Assembly (NCBI GenBank): GCA_964402955.1
Contig: CAYOEZ010000085.1
Location: forward strand, 1 to 17,957
DNA: 17,957 bases
DNA from: CAYOEZ01 sp964402955
GTDB taxonomy: Bacteria; Chloroflexota; DTOL01; DAOUCN01
Reading direction: 5' to 3'
Part shown: piece after piece, positions 1 through 6,711 of the stretch
How positions within the stretch are numbered: position 1 is the first letter of the stretch
Layout: each line of letters opens with the position of its first letter
Program-made: the position numbers and the translations under genes
The notes under the pieces: generated by a model
What the model saw: only the letters and a program-made list of their open reading frames with translations
Databases searched by the model: none
Told to the model about the DNA's origin: nothing

Positions 1-883
1 CACGAGCAAGCAGAATGGCCAGTGCCAGAACAATGATACCGACGGCCATGACCATCGCCCACCGGGACATGGGGGGCAGGAGCGCTCGCGACATCTGGCG
101 CGCCAAGTTGTCCACCAGCGTCACGATATCAGGAGACCCGTTACCGGGCGCTGTCAGGCCCGCCGTAATTCCCCCCAGATACCACTGCCTAAGAGCAAGA
201 TAGAGCAATGCCACGGCACAGAAGGCTAGAAAGCGGCTCAGCAACCGCGCTCCGTGCCCACGGTTTCCACGAGACCTGTCAAGAACGAGATCAAACAAAA
301 GCACCATGAACGGCAGAGTAATGACACCTTCCTTGCTGAGCAACGCTACCGCGAAGCAAGCCAGGGAGAGCACAAAGAGCAGGCGGCGACCATACAAGCG
401 ATGGGCAATGTAGAACGCCAGCGAGAGTAGACCAAACAAGGTCGCCAGCACATGGGTACGGGCAGCTATCCAACTCACTGCCTCGGCATGGCTCGGCGAA
501 ACCAGAAACCAGAGACCAGCCAGAAGAGCAACAGCCTTCATCCCCACGTTCCTGCCGCCGTGTGCCTGCCCCAGCAAGAGGACAACCAGGCACACAGAGA
601 GAGAACTGGCGACATGGAGGACGATGCTGACCAGGTGGTACCCCGGCGCGGCCAGGCCAAACAATTGCCCTTCGCCCAGCAAAATGAGGAACATCATCGG
701 GAAAAACGTATAGCCGGAGACGTTTCCCCATACCCTGAACGGTGCAGCCCTGAGGCGCTGCAGCAAGACGAAATCATCGGAGACAAAGAAGGACGAGACA
801 CCTGCCGAATAGACAGCAAACCCCACGGCCAGAAACAACAGGCCCACGCCGATTGCACGCGCCAATTGCCAGGATCCGCGCAT
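1..883 (-). CDS. TMTC-like GT-C family membrane glycosyltransferase (partial)
   Basis: An open frame of 294 codons runs from ATG at 883 off the window start, so the C-terminus is missing. The protein is strongly hydrophobic with many membrane segments. After the first segment lies an acidic pair in SFFVSDDF (D36, D37), the usual catalytic or metal position in the first outer loop of GT-C glycosyltransferases. Further on are SPSHAEAVSW and LLSKEGVITLP, which resemble the HTEAV and KE-GIT motifs of TMTC/DUF1736 O-mannosyltransferases. The start follows AGAGG by 7 bases and lies 27 bases after the stop of the related upstream gene, so the two are probably co-transcribed. The likely role is transfer of a sugar from a lipid-linked donor at the outer membrane face. 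The acceptor is unknown. The family call is from motifs only. Confidence 0.72.
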   Translation of the reverse strand, partial: MRGSWQLARAIGVGLLFLAVGFAVYSAGVSSFFVSDDFVLLQRLRAAPFRVWGNVSGYTFFPMMFLILLGEGQLFGLAAPGYHLVSIVLHVASSLSVCLVVLLLGQAHGGRNVGMKAVALLAGLWFLVSPSHAEAVSWIAARTHVLATLFGLLSLAFYIAHRLYGRRLLFVLSLACFAVALLSKEGVITLPFMVLLFDLVLDRSRGNRGHGARLLSRFLAFCAVALLYLALRQWYLGGITAGLTAPGNGSPDIVTLVDNLARQMSRALLPPMSRWAMVMAVGIIVLALAILLAR

Positions 884-910
884 TGGAAACCTCTAGACAA
901 CTATACTAAT

Positions 911-2467
911 CTAGCGCGTACTCACCGCTCCCGTCTTGGGGTTCACATTGAGCACAAGCGGGCAACCTCCTGTCTTGAGCAGCGGCGATGGGTTGTCCCA
1001 GGGCGCCGGATAGTAGGAGACACGTACAGTCAAGTCGCTTCGTCCGTACATCAGGTACAGAGGATAGCGGACGACTGCACCGAAAGCCCAAATGTTGCCA
1101 TAAGTCACGGGAAGCTGGTCAATGCAGAAGAGCGCGCCGCTGCCCACGCTGGGAACCAGGGCACGCACGTCTCTGAGAGTACGGGCGACGATGCGTCCGG
1201 ACGTGTCCCATTCCGCCTCGCGATAGGCACGCACCGCGACCTCGATCATCCCATACAGGAGCAGACCGGAGACAACAGCAGCCACAGCGCTATAGAAAAA
1301 CCGTCTCGGCAGTCGGCGCAACACGTCCTCGACCAGCCAGAGCACCGATTCGATCAGAACGATGGCCCCGCCGACCGCGGCCGAGTATTGGTAGCGGTCT
1401 CCGCCGAGGACAAGCAAAAGTGCCTGCTGGTCGGGCGGAGTCACGCCATATTGAATGGCGACATAGGGCATGACACTTATGACCATCAAAACCAAGCCCA
1501 ACAGCCACAGCCAGCGCCTGCGCATCATGGCAGATGCGACCACAGCCAACAACACGCCAAGCTCCAGAATTAGCAGCCCAACGTGCCTGGAGAGCCAGCC
1601 CACCGGAATCCAGGTGCCATTCAAGTGTTGCACCAGGCGGAGGACCCATATACTTGCGTCTGCCCTAATCAGCCCGGTCATGGCCCGTGGCGCCGGGCCA
1701 GCAATTGGCGCGGGGATAGAGAGGATGTACACCGTCATCCACAGAGCAGCCAGGATGGCAAAGGGCAAGACCCCGGCCACGGCGCGCCACGCTGCAGAGC
1801 GGCGCGCCGTGCCTGAGCCAACGATATCATATGCGAAGAGCACCGCCATTTCGGCGGGTAGAACAATGGCGCTCTCTTTCGATCCAAGCGCCAAAAGCGC
1901 AGCTACCAGGCCCCCCAGGTAGGCAGCGCGAGACCGCTTCTCCCCTCTCAACCACGACAGCGTCAGATGGAGCGCAATCAGGCAAAAGAAGAGCGCCAGC
2001 ACTTCGTTGATCGCCCCGTACCAAAAGACCGCCTCGTGATTACGGGGACTGAACCAGAAGAGCAGCCCCACGGCCAGCGCCGCCAGGCGGACCACGTCCG
2101 CCCGCCTACCGGCCAACGGCCGTTGCAGTCGGAAGACAAGGAACCCTGCCAGTATCGCATTCGCCAGATCGAGCAGGATGCTGAGGATGTGGAAGGGTGC
2201 CGGGGTCAGCCCAAACACGTTGTAGAGCACCAACGTGCTCATCCAATGCACCGGCCGGTAGTGGCGCGGCGTGGACAGGTCCAGCATCTTGAGGATGCCC
2301 GCCAGCGAAGGGCTGGTGGTGGAAGCGACGTACAAATGTTCCCAGTCGTCGGCGACAAAGCCGTTGTCCAGGCTGCGCGCCTGAACGGCTACAAAGCAAA
2401 GGATCAGCACCAGCAACAGGGCAATTACGGATAGCCTCAAGGCACTGGCGTACCGCGATTTGTTCAT
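911..2467 (-). CDS. TMTC-like GT-C family membrane glycosyltransferase
   Basis: 518 residues with about ten or more hydrophobic segments. It shares its plan with the next gene: an acidic pair in FVADDWEHLY (D40, D41), then RHYRPVHW near residue 69, SPRNHEAVFWYGAINE near 140 and GSKESAIVLP near 195. These match the DD, HTEAV and KE motifs of TMTC/GT-C enzymes that use polyprenyl-phosphate sugars. A soluble C-terminal segment of roughly 80 residues follows the last membrane helix. The chosen ATG has AGGAG 8 bases upstream. An in-frame GTG at 2584 would add 39 residues with no membrane or family features. The pair looks like a diverged tandem duplication. The exact sugar and acceptor cannot be read from the sequence. 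Confidence 0.75.
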   Translation of the reverse strand: MNKSRYASALRLSVIALLLVLILCFVAVQARSLDNGFVADDWEHLYVASTTSPSLAGILKMLDLSTPRHYRPVHWMSTLVLYNVFGLTPAPFHILSILLDLANAILAGFLVFRLQRPLAGRRADVVRLAALAVGLLFWFSPRNHEAVFWYGAINEVLALFFCLIALHLTLSWLRGEKRSRAAYLGGLVAALLALGSKESAIVLPAEMAVLFAYDIVGSGTARRSAAWRAVAGVLPFAILAALWMTVYILSIPAPIAGPAPRAMTGLIRADASIWVLRLVQHLNGTWIPVGWLSRHVGLLILELGVLLAVVASAMMRRRWLWLLGLVLMVISVMPYVAIQYGVTPPDQQALLLVLGGDRYQYSAAVGGAIVLIESVLWLVEDVLRRLPRRFFYSAVAAVVSGLLLYGMIEVAVRAYREAEWDTSGRIVARTLRDVRALVPSVGSGALFCIDQLPVTYGNIWAFGAVVRYPLYLMYGRSDLTVRVSYYPAPWDNPSPLLKTGGCPLVLNVNPKTGAVSTR

Positions 2468-2672
2468 GAACTTGACTCCTGTCGGACAAGCCTCACGCAA
2501 CCTCCCCCAGCCCCAACCAACCAATGAAGCATCGCGCGCGTTTGGCAGTGTCCAAGGTCCAGCTAGTGTCTCCAAGCGTGTCACATAGCCTCGCGCCGGT
2601 CTGCAATTGGATGAGCGTGGTCAAGCCATCGGGGAGCGGCTGCTTGCCAAAGGCACGGCTCGGAGCAAGATC

Positions 2673-2701
2673 ATTATATACCCTTGGACACAATCTCGCA
2701 A
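2673..2701 (-). promoter_or_regulatory. Sigma70-type promoter for the two GT-C genes
   Basis: On the minus strand TTGCGA (2701-2696) and a perfect TATAAT (2678-2673) are separated by 17 bases. Transcription would begin near 2665, leaving a leader of about 200 nt before the ATG at 2467. The -35 is only a partial match (4/6). Confidence 0.6.
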
Positions 2702-2706
2702 ATGAC

Positions 2707-2842
2707 AATGGAAGCGAGGGTGTTGAATAGGACGCGGAAATCATAAAAACGTACAACATATGGTACTTGAGGCAGGGGAGTATACCACGGGTAGTATATT
2801 TCTATGATGGAAGCCCCCTTGTTCAACACCCTCAATGGAAGC
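2707..2842. mobile_element. 118-bp MITE-like element with 9-bp target duplication
   Basis: Terminal inverted repeats GAGGGTGTTGAA (2716-2727) and TTCAACACCCTC (2822-2833) bound a 118-bp element. The match continues imperfectly inward. The 9-mer AATGGAAGC occurs directly outside both ends (2707-2715 and 2834-2842) with no gap, as expected for a target site duplication. Internal halves are also partly palindromic (ATCATA near 2741 against TATGAT near 2804), so the single strand could fold into one long hairpin. There is no room for a transposase, so mobilisation would be in trans. A 9-bp duplication is compatible with several IS families (for example IS4-type); the parent family is not identified here. 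The element sits just upstream of the promoter at 2673-2701. Confidence 0.8.
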
Positions 2843-3007
2843 ACAGATTTCTTGCCGACAATAATCCACAGTACTACAACCTGCGATCATTGCCTGGGGC
2901 TAGACTACAGCCTATTGGTGACGTCTATCAGCTCATACTGACGAACTCAAAGTAAGCTGACCACACCGTCTATACAGCGTGCGCAAGACGTGACTCAGTG
3001 CCGGCTG

Positions 3008-3418
3008 CTACACCCACGTCCAGGCCCAGCGCGATCCGCGCAAATGGCGGATTACATCTGTTGTGGACAACACGCCGATCGGAATGGCGCCATTGGCGCT
3101 GGGTGCGGTGACAACCAGTCGATGGACATTGGCATTGAGAATGATGGTAATGGCAGCTTGGAGCGGCGTGTCATCCTGCACACACAGGCCGCCGGGAGTC
3201 ATAATCTCCCCCACCTGGCGCTCGGCCAGGTTCTCGCCATAGTGGCGCAGGATATCCATGTGTGAGAGAATGCCCAGCAACTCGCCGGCGTTGCCCACCA
3301 CCACCAGCGCGGTCACGTCACTATCACCCAGGATGCGCACAGCCTCTTCCAACGACGTCGCCGGCGCGCACGTCACGGCGCCTCTGTGCATCACCTCGCC
3401 CACTGTTTCTGTTCGCAT
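3008..3418 (-). CDS. Two-CBS-domain protein
   Basis: 136 residues made of two CBS motifs and little else: about residues 4-62 (VGEVMHRG to SHMDILRH) and 68-127 (VGEIMTPGG to STTDVIRHL). The S-x-x-D segments that end each motif match those that contact adenine nucleotide ribose in the family. Stand-alone CBS pairs bind AMP, ATP, NAD or S-adenosylmethionine and act as cytoplasmic energy sensors. The ATG at 3418 follows GGGAGG by 8 bases; an earlier in-frame start at 3475 would overlap a strong hairpin and adds no domain sequence. It is the last gene after ybaK-like, malic enzyme and the flavoprotein, so it may sense nucleotide state for that group, which is inference. Confidence 0.85.
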   Translation of the reverse strand: MRTETVGEVMHRGAVTCAPATSLEEAVRILGDSDVTALVVVGNAGELLGILSHMDILRHYGENLAERQVGEIMTPGGLCVQDDTPLQAAITIILNANVHRLVVTAPSANGAIPIGVLSTTDVIRHLRGSRWAWTWV

Positions 3419-3440
3419 GGCCGCACCCTCCCGCATAGCA

Positions 3441-3469
3441 GCAAGGGCAGGTCCCAGACCTGCCCTTGC
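3441..3469 (-). terminator. Perfect intercistronic hairpin without T-tract
   Basis: A 13-bp perfect stem (GCAAGGGCAGGTC, 3-base loop CCA, GACCTGCCCTTGC) lies between the flavoprotein stop and the CBS gene. On the minus strand it is followed by TGCTATGCGG, not by T residues, so it is not a canonical Rho-independent terminator. Its base is only 8 bases from the CBS Shine-Dalgarno. It more likely stabilises the upstream mRNA end or reduces downstream translation. Confidence 0.55.
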
Positions 3470-3483
3470 CAGCAATAAATCGC

Positions 3484-4392
3484 TTACCAGCCCTGGCGCA
3501 GCAAATACTCAAAGGCGCTGAGGGCTGCCTTGGCGCCCTCGCCGATAGCGATGAGATGCTGCTCGGGGGGAACGTTGGTCACATCTCCAGCAGCGAAAAT
3601 GCCGGGCCGGCTGGTCTGGTTTTGCGCATCGATCATGATTGCGCCCAGGGGATTCGTGCGCACCAGGCCGGCCACGATCTGGGACACCGGTACGATGCCC
3701 ATTTCGACAAGAACGCCCTCGGCGGGTATGTGGCGCTCCTCGCCCCCCTCGGACTTGACGATCACCTCAGACACAAAGTCCTGCCCGACAATCTCCTGCA
3801 CGGCCCATCCTTGCAGAATCGTCACTTTGGCGTCGTTGCGCAGGCGCTTGCCCATCACCGTATCCAGATCGCCGGCCGACGGCGCGACAATCGTCACGCG
3901 GCTGGCCGCCTGGGCCAGCTCTGCCGCGCCGCGCAGCGCCCCGCTGCCGCTGCCGACCACGACCGCCTCTTTCTGTGCAAAGAGATGGGCATGGCTGATC
4001 GCTGAATAGCTCAGCCCCTTACCGAGCAGCCGGCGCGCGCCGGGCACATCCAGGAAGCGCGGATTGGCGCCCGTGCAGACGATCACAGAGCGTGCCTCAA
4101 AGCGCTTGCCCGATTTGGTATGGACGGCATAGTGATGATTCAGCGGCTCGACCTTGGTCACCGTGCCCATGTGGCGCACGAATTCCAGGTATTGCACCTG
4201 ATTCTTGAACTTGTCGATGACGTCGTCACCGGTCACGTACTCGTGGCCTTCCATGCCGGCAAGCTCCAGGCGATAGTTGGCCTTCCCTCCCAGATCCTCG
4301 CTGATCAACAGTGTTTCCAGTCGCTTATGGACGGCGTAGACCGTGGCGGTCAGCCCTGCCGGTCCGCCGCCAATGATAATCACATCATACAT
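3484..4392 (-). CDS. Thioredoxin-reductase-like flavoprotein lacking the redox CxxC
   Basis: 302 residues with the two-dinucleotide layout of thioredoxin reductases: FAD motif IIIGGGPAG (5-13), a pyridine-nucleotide motif VVVGSGSGALRG (144-155) and the C-terminal FAD motif GIFAAGD (264-270). At the place where thioredoxin reductases have YCATCDG this protein has YSAISHA (129-135): both catalytic cysteines are serines (S130, S133). The HRRxxxRA NADPH-specificity loop is also absent (VAPSAGDLD). It should therefore not reduce thioredoxin through a disulfide. A ferredoxin/flavodoxin-NAD(P)H reductase or another electron-transfer role is more likely, by analogy with YumC-type relatives. The ATG at 4392 follows GAGGAG by 9 bases. 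It is 60 bases downstream of malic enzyme, a possible source of NAD(P)H. Confidence 0.85.
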   Translation of the reverse strand: MYDVIIIGGGPAGLTATVYAVHKRLETLLISEDLGGKANYRLELAGMEGHEYVTGDDVIDKFKNQVQYLEFVRHMGTVTKVEPLNHHYAVHTKSGKRFEARSVIVCTGANPRFLDVPGARRLLGKGLSYSAISHAHLFAQKEAVVVGSGSGALRGAAELAQAASRVTIVAPSAGDLDTVMGKRLRNDAKVTILQGWAVQEIVGQDFVSEVIVKSEGGEERHIPAEGVLVEMGIVPVSQIVAGLVRTNPLGAIMIDAQNQTSRPGIFAAGDVTNVPPEQHLIAIGEGAKAALSAFEYLLRQGW

Positions 4393-4452
4393 GTTCGAGC
4401 ACTCCTCTTTGGAATAAGGCAACACCTCTGGCGCCTCGTGACCAAACCCACG

Positions 4453-5799
4453 TCATGCGTCTGGAGCCTCAGCGATGAAACCCTCTTTCATCATCATCCT
4501 GTTGAGTTCACGCGCCCGCTTGATGACCTGTACGGCATGCTCATAGACCGTGAAGCGATCCATAGGGCGGCGGGCAATGCCCTGCTCCACCGCTTTGGCG
4601 GCGACCGCGGCAGCTTCGCGCGGGAAGACGTCCCACTCGTCCATCGTCGGCGCAATGTAGTCGGGGGTCAGGCCTTTCTCCTCGGCGCAGCGGGCCATTT
4701 CCTGGGCAGCAGCCAGGCACATCTCATCCGTGATCGTCCTGGCGCGCACATCCAACGTGCCACGCAGAATGCCAGGGAAACCGAGCGAGTTGTTGACCTG
4801 ATTGGGGAAATCGCAGCGCCCGGTGGCAACCACACGTGCGCCGGCCTCTTTGGCGTCCCACGGCCAGATTTCGGGGATCGGATTGGCACAGACAAACACA
4901 ATCGAGTCCTCTGCCATGGTCGCCACCCATTCCTTGCGGATGACATCGGGGCCGGGAGTAGAAAGTGCAATGCAAACGTCCGTCTTGCGCAGGGCCTCTG
5001 CGATGCCCCCGCAGCGACCCTCTTTGTTCGTGGTCGTGCAAAAGCGCCACTTGTCCACGTATTCGGCTTTGCGCAGCTCGAGATCGGCGCGTGCGGGGTT
5101 CAGAATACCTTTGGAGTCGACCACAATCATCTTGTCAGGATTGATCCCGCTCTTGACAAGCAAGCGACCGATGGCCACATTGGCCGCGCCTGCCCCGATC
5201 AGAGCCACACTCACCTCATCGAGCCGTTTGCCCACAACCTTGAGCGCATTAATCAAACCCGAGAGGACGACACAGGCCGTTCCCTGTTGGTCATCATGCC
5301 AGATAGGGATCTCAGCCTTCTCACGCAGGGTGTCCAGAATACGGAAGCACTTGGGCTGGGAAATGTCCTCCAGGTTGATGGCGCCAAACGAGGGTTGCAG
5401 CAGGAGCACGGTTTCGATGATCTTGTCGGGGTCTTTGGTGCCAAGGCAAATAGGAATCGCATCGACGCCGCCCAGATATTTGTAGAGGAGAGCCTTACCT
5501 TCCATGACGGGCATACCGGCCTTGGGGCCAATGTCGCCCAGGCCCAGCACGCGCGTGCCGTCGCTCACCACAGCCACTGTGTTCCAGCGGTTCGTGTATT
5601 CATCGACCAGATCGGGGTTTTCGTTGATTGCACGGCAGGGCTGAGCAACCCCGGGGGTATACCAGATAGCGAAGTCATTCATGTCGCGGATGCGACATTT
5701 CGGTATCATCTCAATCTTGCCGCGGTAAAACGGGTGCAGCCTCATCGCGTCTTGCGCTGGCTTCTTTGCCTTTGCCAGCAGTTCTTCCTTTGTGAGCAT
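4453..5799 (-). CDS. Malic enzyme (oxaloacetate-decarboxylating malate dehydrogenase)
   Basis: 448 residues, the usual length of short bacterial malic enzymes without a phosphotransacetylase-like tail. Signatures are WYTPGVAQPC (46-55), SDGTRVLGLGDIG (79-91), MPVMEGKALL with the catalytic-type lysine at 102, NLEDI (142-146) and HDDQQGT (168-174) for divalent metal, and the Rossmann motif IGAGAANVAIGR (201-212). It converts malate to pyruvate and CO2 with reduction of NAD or NADP in the cytoplasm; cofactor preference is not decided here. The ATG at 5799 has AGGAGGAG 5 bases upstream. The neighbours before and after it are on the same strand with gaps of 92 and 60 bases, so an operon is likely. 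Confidence 0.95.
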   Translation of the reverse strand: MLTKEELLAKAKKPAQDAMRLHPFYRGKIEMIPKCRIRDMNDFAIWYTPGVAQPCRAINENPDLVDEYTNRWNTVAVVSDGTRVLGLGDIGPKAGMPVMEGKALLYKYLGGVDAIPICLGTKDPDKIIETVLLLQPSFGAINLEDISQPKCFRILDTLREKAEIPIWHDDQQGTACVVLSGLINALKVVGKRLDEVSVALIGAGAANVAIGRLLVKSGINPDKMIVVDSKGILNPARADLELRKAEYVDKWRFCTTTNKEGRCGGIAEALRKTDVCIALSTPGPDVIRKEWVATMAEDSIVFVCANPIPEIWPWDAKEAGARVVATGRCDFPNQVNNSLGFPGILRGTLDVRARTITDEMCLAAAQEMARCAEEKGLTPDYIAPTMDEWDVFPREAAAVAAKAVEQGIARRPMDRFTVYEHAVQVIKRARELNRMMMKEGFIAEAPDA

Positions 5800-5891
5800 C
5801 AGCGCTCCTCCTCAAAGAACATCGCAGAGAATTGCGAACGGGACGCAGATCACCATAGCGCATGAACCAGAGGTCGATCAGAGAGCAGCGG

Positions 5892-6356
5892 TCATGCCGC
5901 GACTTCCACGATCTGCGGGTGGACCAGGCGTACATAGTCGGGGTAACGTATCCTCATGGAATCGGTGTGCGTGCCAGCCAGGAAGACGATCTCAGGATCA
6001 TCGCTCAGAGACACATCAAGATAGACAGGGATACCATAGAGGTTACCGAAAGGCGGCATGGCGCCAAGCTCGCAATCGGCAAAGCGGGTGCTAAACTCAT
6101 CTTCGTGAGCCAGCCGGACTTCAGACACCTTGAGGGTCTCCGCAAAGAGGCGGAAGTTGACATGCTTGTTGGCCGGCACCACGCACATCACGAGCGTTTC
6201 GTCCGCCTTGGCCAATACGACTTTGGCGACCTGTTTGCCCGGGACATGCTGCGCCGCAGCCACCTCGGGCGCGCTGAAGGCCGGCGGGTGGGTCACGTGA
6301 CGGAAGGGGACCTCGTTCTCGCGGAAATACTGCTCCAACCGCTCTTTGCACACCAT
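5892..6356 (-). CDS. YbaK/ProX-type aminoacyl-tRNA deacylase
   Basis: 154 residues covering one YbaK/aminoacyl-tRNA editing domain. The HVPGKQVAKVVLAK segment (37-50) carries the conserved lysine of the editing site, and GAMPPFGNLYGIPVYLD (98-114) is the characteristic substrate-pocket loop. Family members hydrolyse mischarged tRNAs such as Cys-tRNA(Pro) or Ala-tRNA(Pro); the specificity is not clear here. The ATG at 6356 follows GGAGAGG closely; the next codon, GTG, is an equally plausible start with better spacing. An upstream in-frame start at 6473 would place 39 extra residues inside a repeat and lacks a ribosome-binding site. It is the first gene of the group continuing to malic enzyme, with a long repeat-bearing leader. 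Confidence 0.88.
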   Translation of the reverse strand: MVCKERLEQYFRENEVPFRHVTHPPAFSAPEVAAAQHVPGKQVAKVVLAKADETLVMCVVPANKHVNFRLFAETLKVSEVRLAHEDEFSTRFADCELGAMPPFGNLYGIPVYLDVSLSDDPEIVFLAGTHTDSMRIRYPDYVRLVHPQIVEVAA

Positions 6357-6406
6357 CGTGCCTCTCCGAATACTACTATCGTGCATTTCACTCGGGAGGG
6401 CGTGAA

Positions 6407-6505
6407 TCCACCGCAGAGACGCAGAGAGCACTGAGTTCCTGCCCTCTTTCTCCGTGTTCTCAGCAAAGCTCACCCCGCTCTATCGGGTGTCTCTGCGCTG
6501 AAAAA
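6407..6505. repeat. CCGCAGAGACGCAGAG inverted repeat, copy A
   Basis: A left arm, TCCACCGCAGAGACGCAGAG (6407-6426), and an inverted right arm, TGTCTCTGCGCTGAAAAA (6488-6505), enclose about 60 bases. The arms match the core of the two longer elements at 10405-10570 and 12016-12201, but the outer GGCAG...CGG sequences of those copies are absent. The repeat lies in the presumed leader of the YbaK-type gene. Confidence 0.7.
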
Positions 6506-6575
6506 GGCCGTCCTGACTGATGTACGATCGTAGCACTATATGCCATGAACGTCAGAGGTAACTCATCGCTCTTCT

Positions 6576-6584
6576 ATTATACCA
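6576..6584 (-). promoter_or_regulatory. Extended -10 promoter for the ybaK-malic enzyme group
   Basis: The minus strand reads TGGTATAAT, a perfect -10 hexamer (6581-6576) with the TG of an extended -10. No good -35 is present 17 bases upstream, where the T-run of the ccmF terminator lies. It gives a leader of about 210 nt that contains repeat copy A. Confidence 0.5.
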
Positions 6585-6595
6585 CATTTGCTGCG

Positions 6596-6630
6596 AAAAA
6601 AACTTCCGAAGCCTGTGCGACTTCGGAAGT
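6596..6630 (-). terminator. Rho-independent terminator of ccmCDEF
   Basis: A perfect 10-bp stem, ACTTCCGAAG/CTTCGGAAGT (6602-6611 and 6621-6630), with a 9-base loop is followed on the minus strand by seven T residues. It lies about 80 bases after the ccmF stop codon and ends the cytochrome c maturation transcript. Confidence 0.92.
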
Positions 6631-6711
6631 CGGCGAACACGATAGGCCACTGTTGCCGGCACGGACGCCGCTTGCCACGACCGGATTTCTTCAACGGCGT
6701 TGCGCTTGCAG

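Larger units (their letters stand above)
2468..3007. other. Gene-poor interval between GT-C and CBS genes
   Basis: 540 bases holding the leader and promoter of the GT-C genes (2468-2701) and the MITE (2707-2842). Positions 2843-3007 have no gene I can support. A plus-strand frame ending at 2955 reads WKHRFLADNNPQYYNLRSL then PGARLQPIGDVYQL. This vaguely resembles the tail of a GT-C glycosyltransferase, but its upstream half comes from the MITE, so I treat it as at most a relic. No clear terminator follows the CBS gene. Confidence 0.5.
6357..6711. other. Intergenic interval between ybaK-like gene and ccmF
   Basis: 355 bases holding repeat copy A, the extended -10 promoter and the ccmF terminator. 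Positions 6631-6711 hold no further feature I can identify. Confidence 0.6.

Noticed and set aside
2767..2955. A 62-codon plus-strand frame possibly encoding a glycosyltransferase tail
   Set aside because: Its first part lies in the MITE, and without the MITE the frame has a TGA just upstream. At best a relic; too short to assign.
4120..5865. A very long plus-strand open frame over the malic enzyme and flavoprotein genes
   Set aside because: It is antisense to genes with complete family motifs; its translation is rich in His, Arg and Gln with no recognisable domain, as expected for a GC-rich shadow frame. The same applies to 452-1573 and 6700-8151 on the plus strand.
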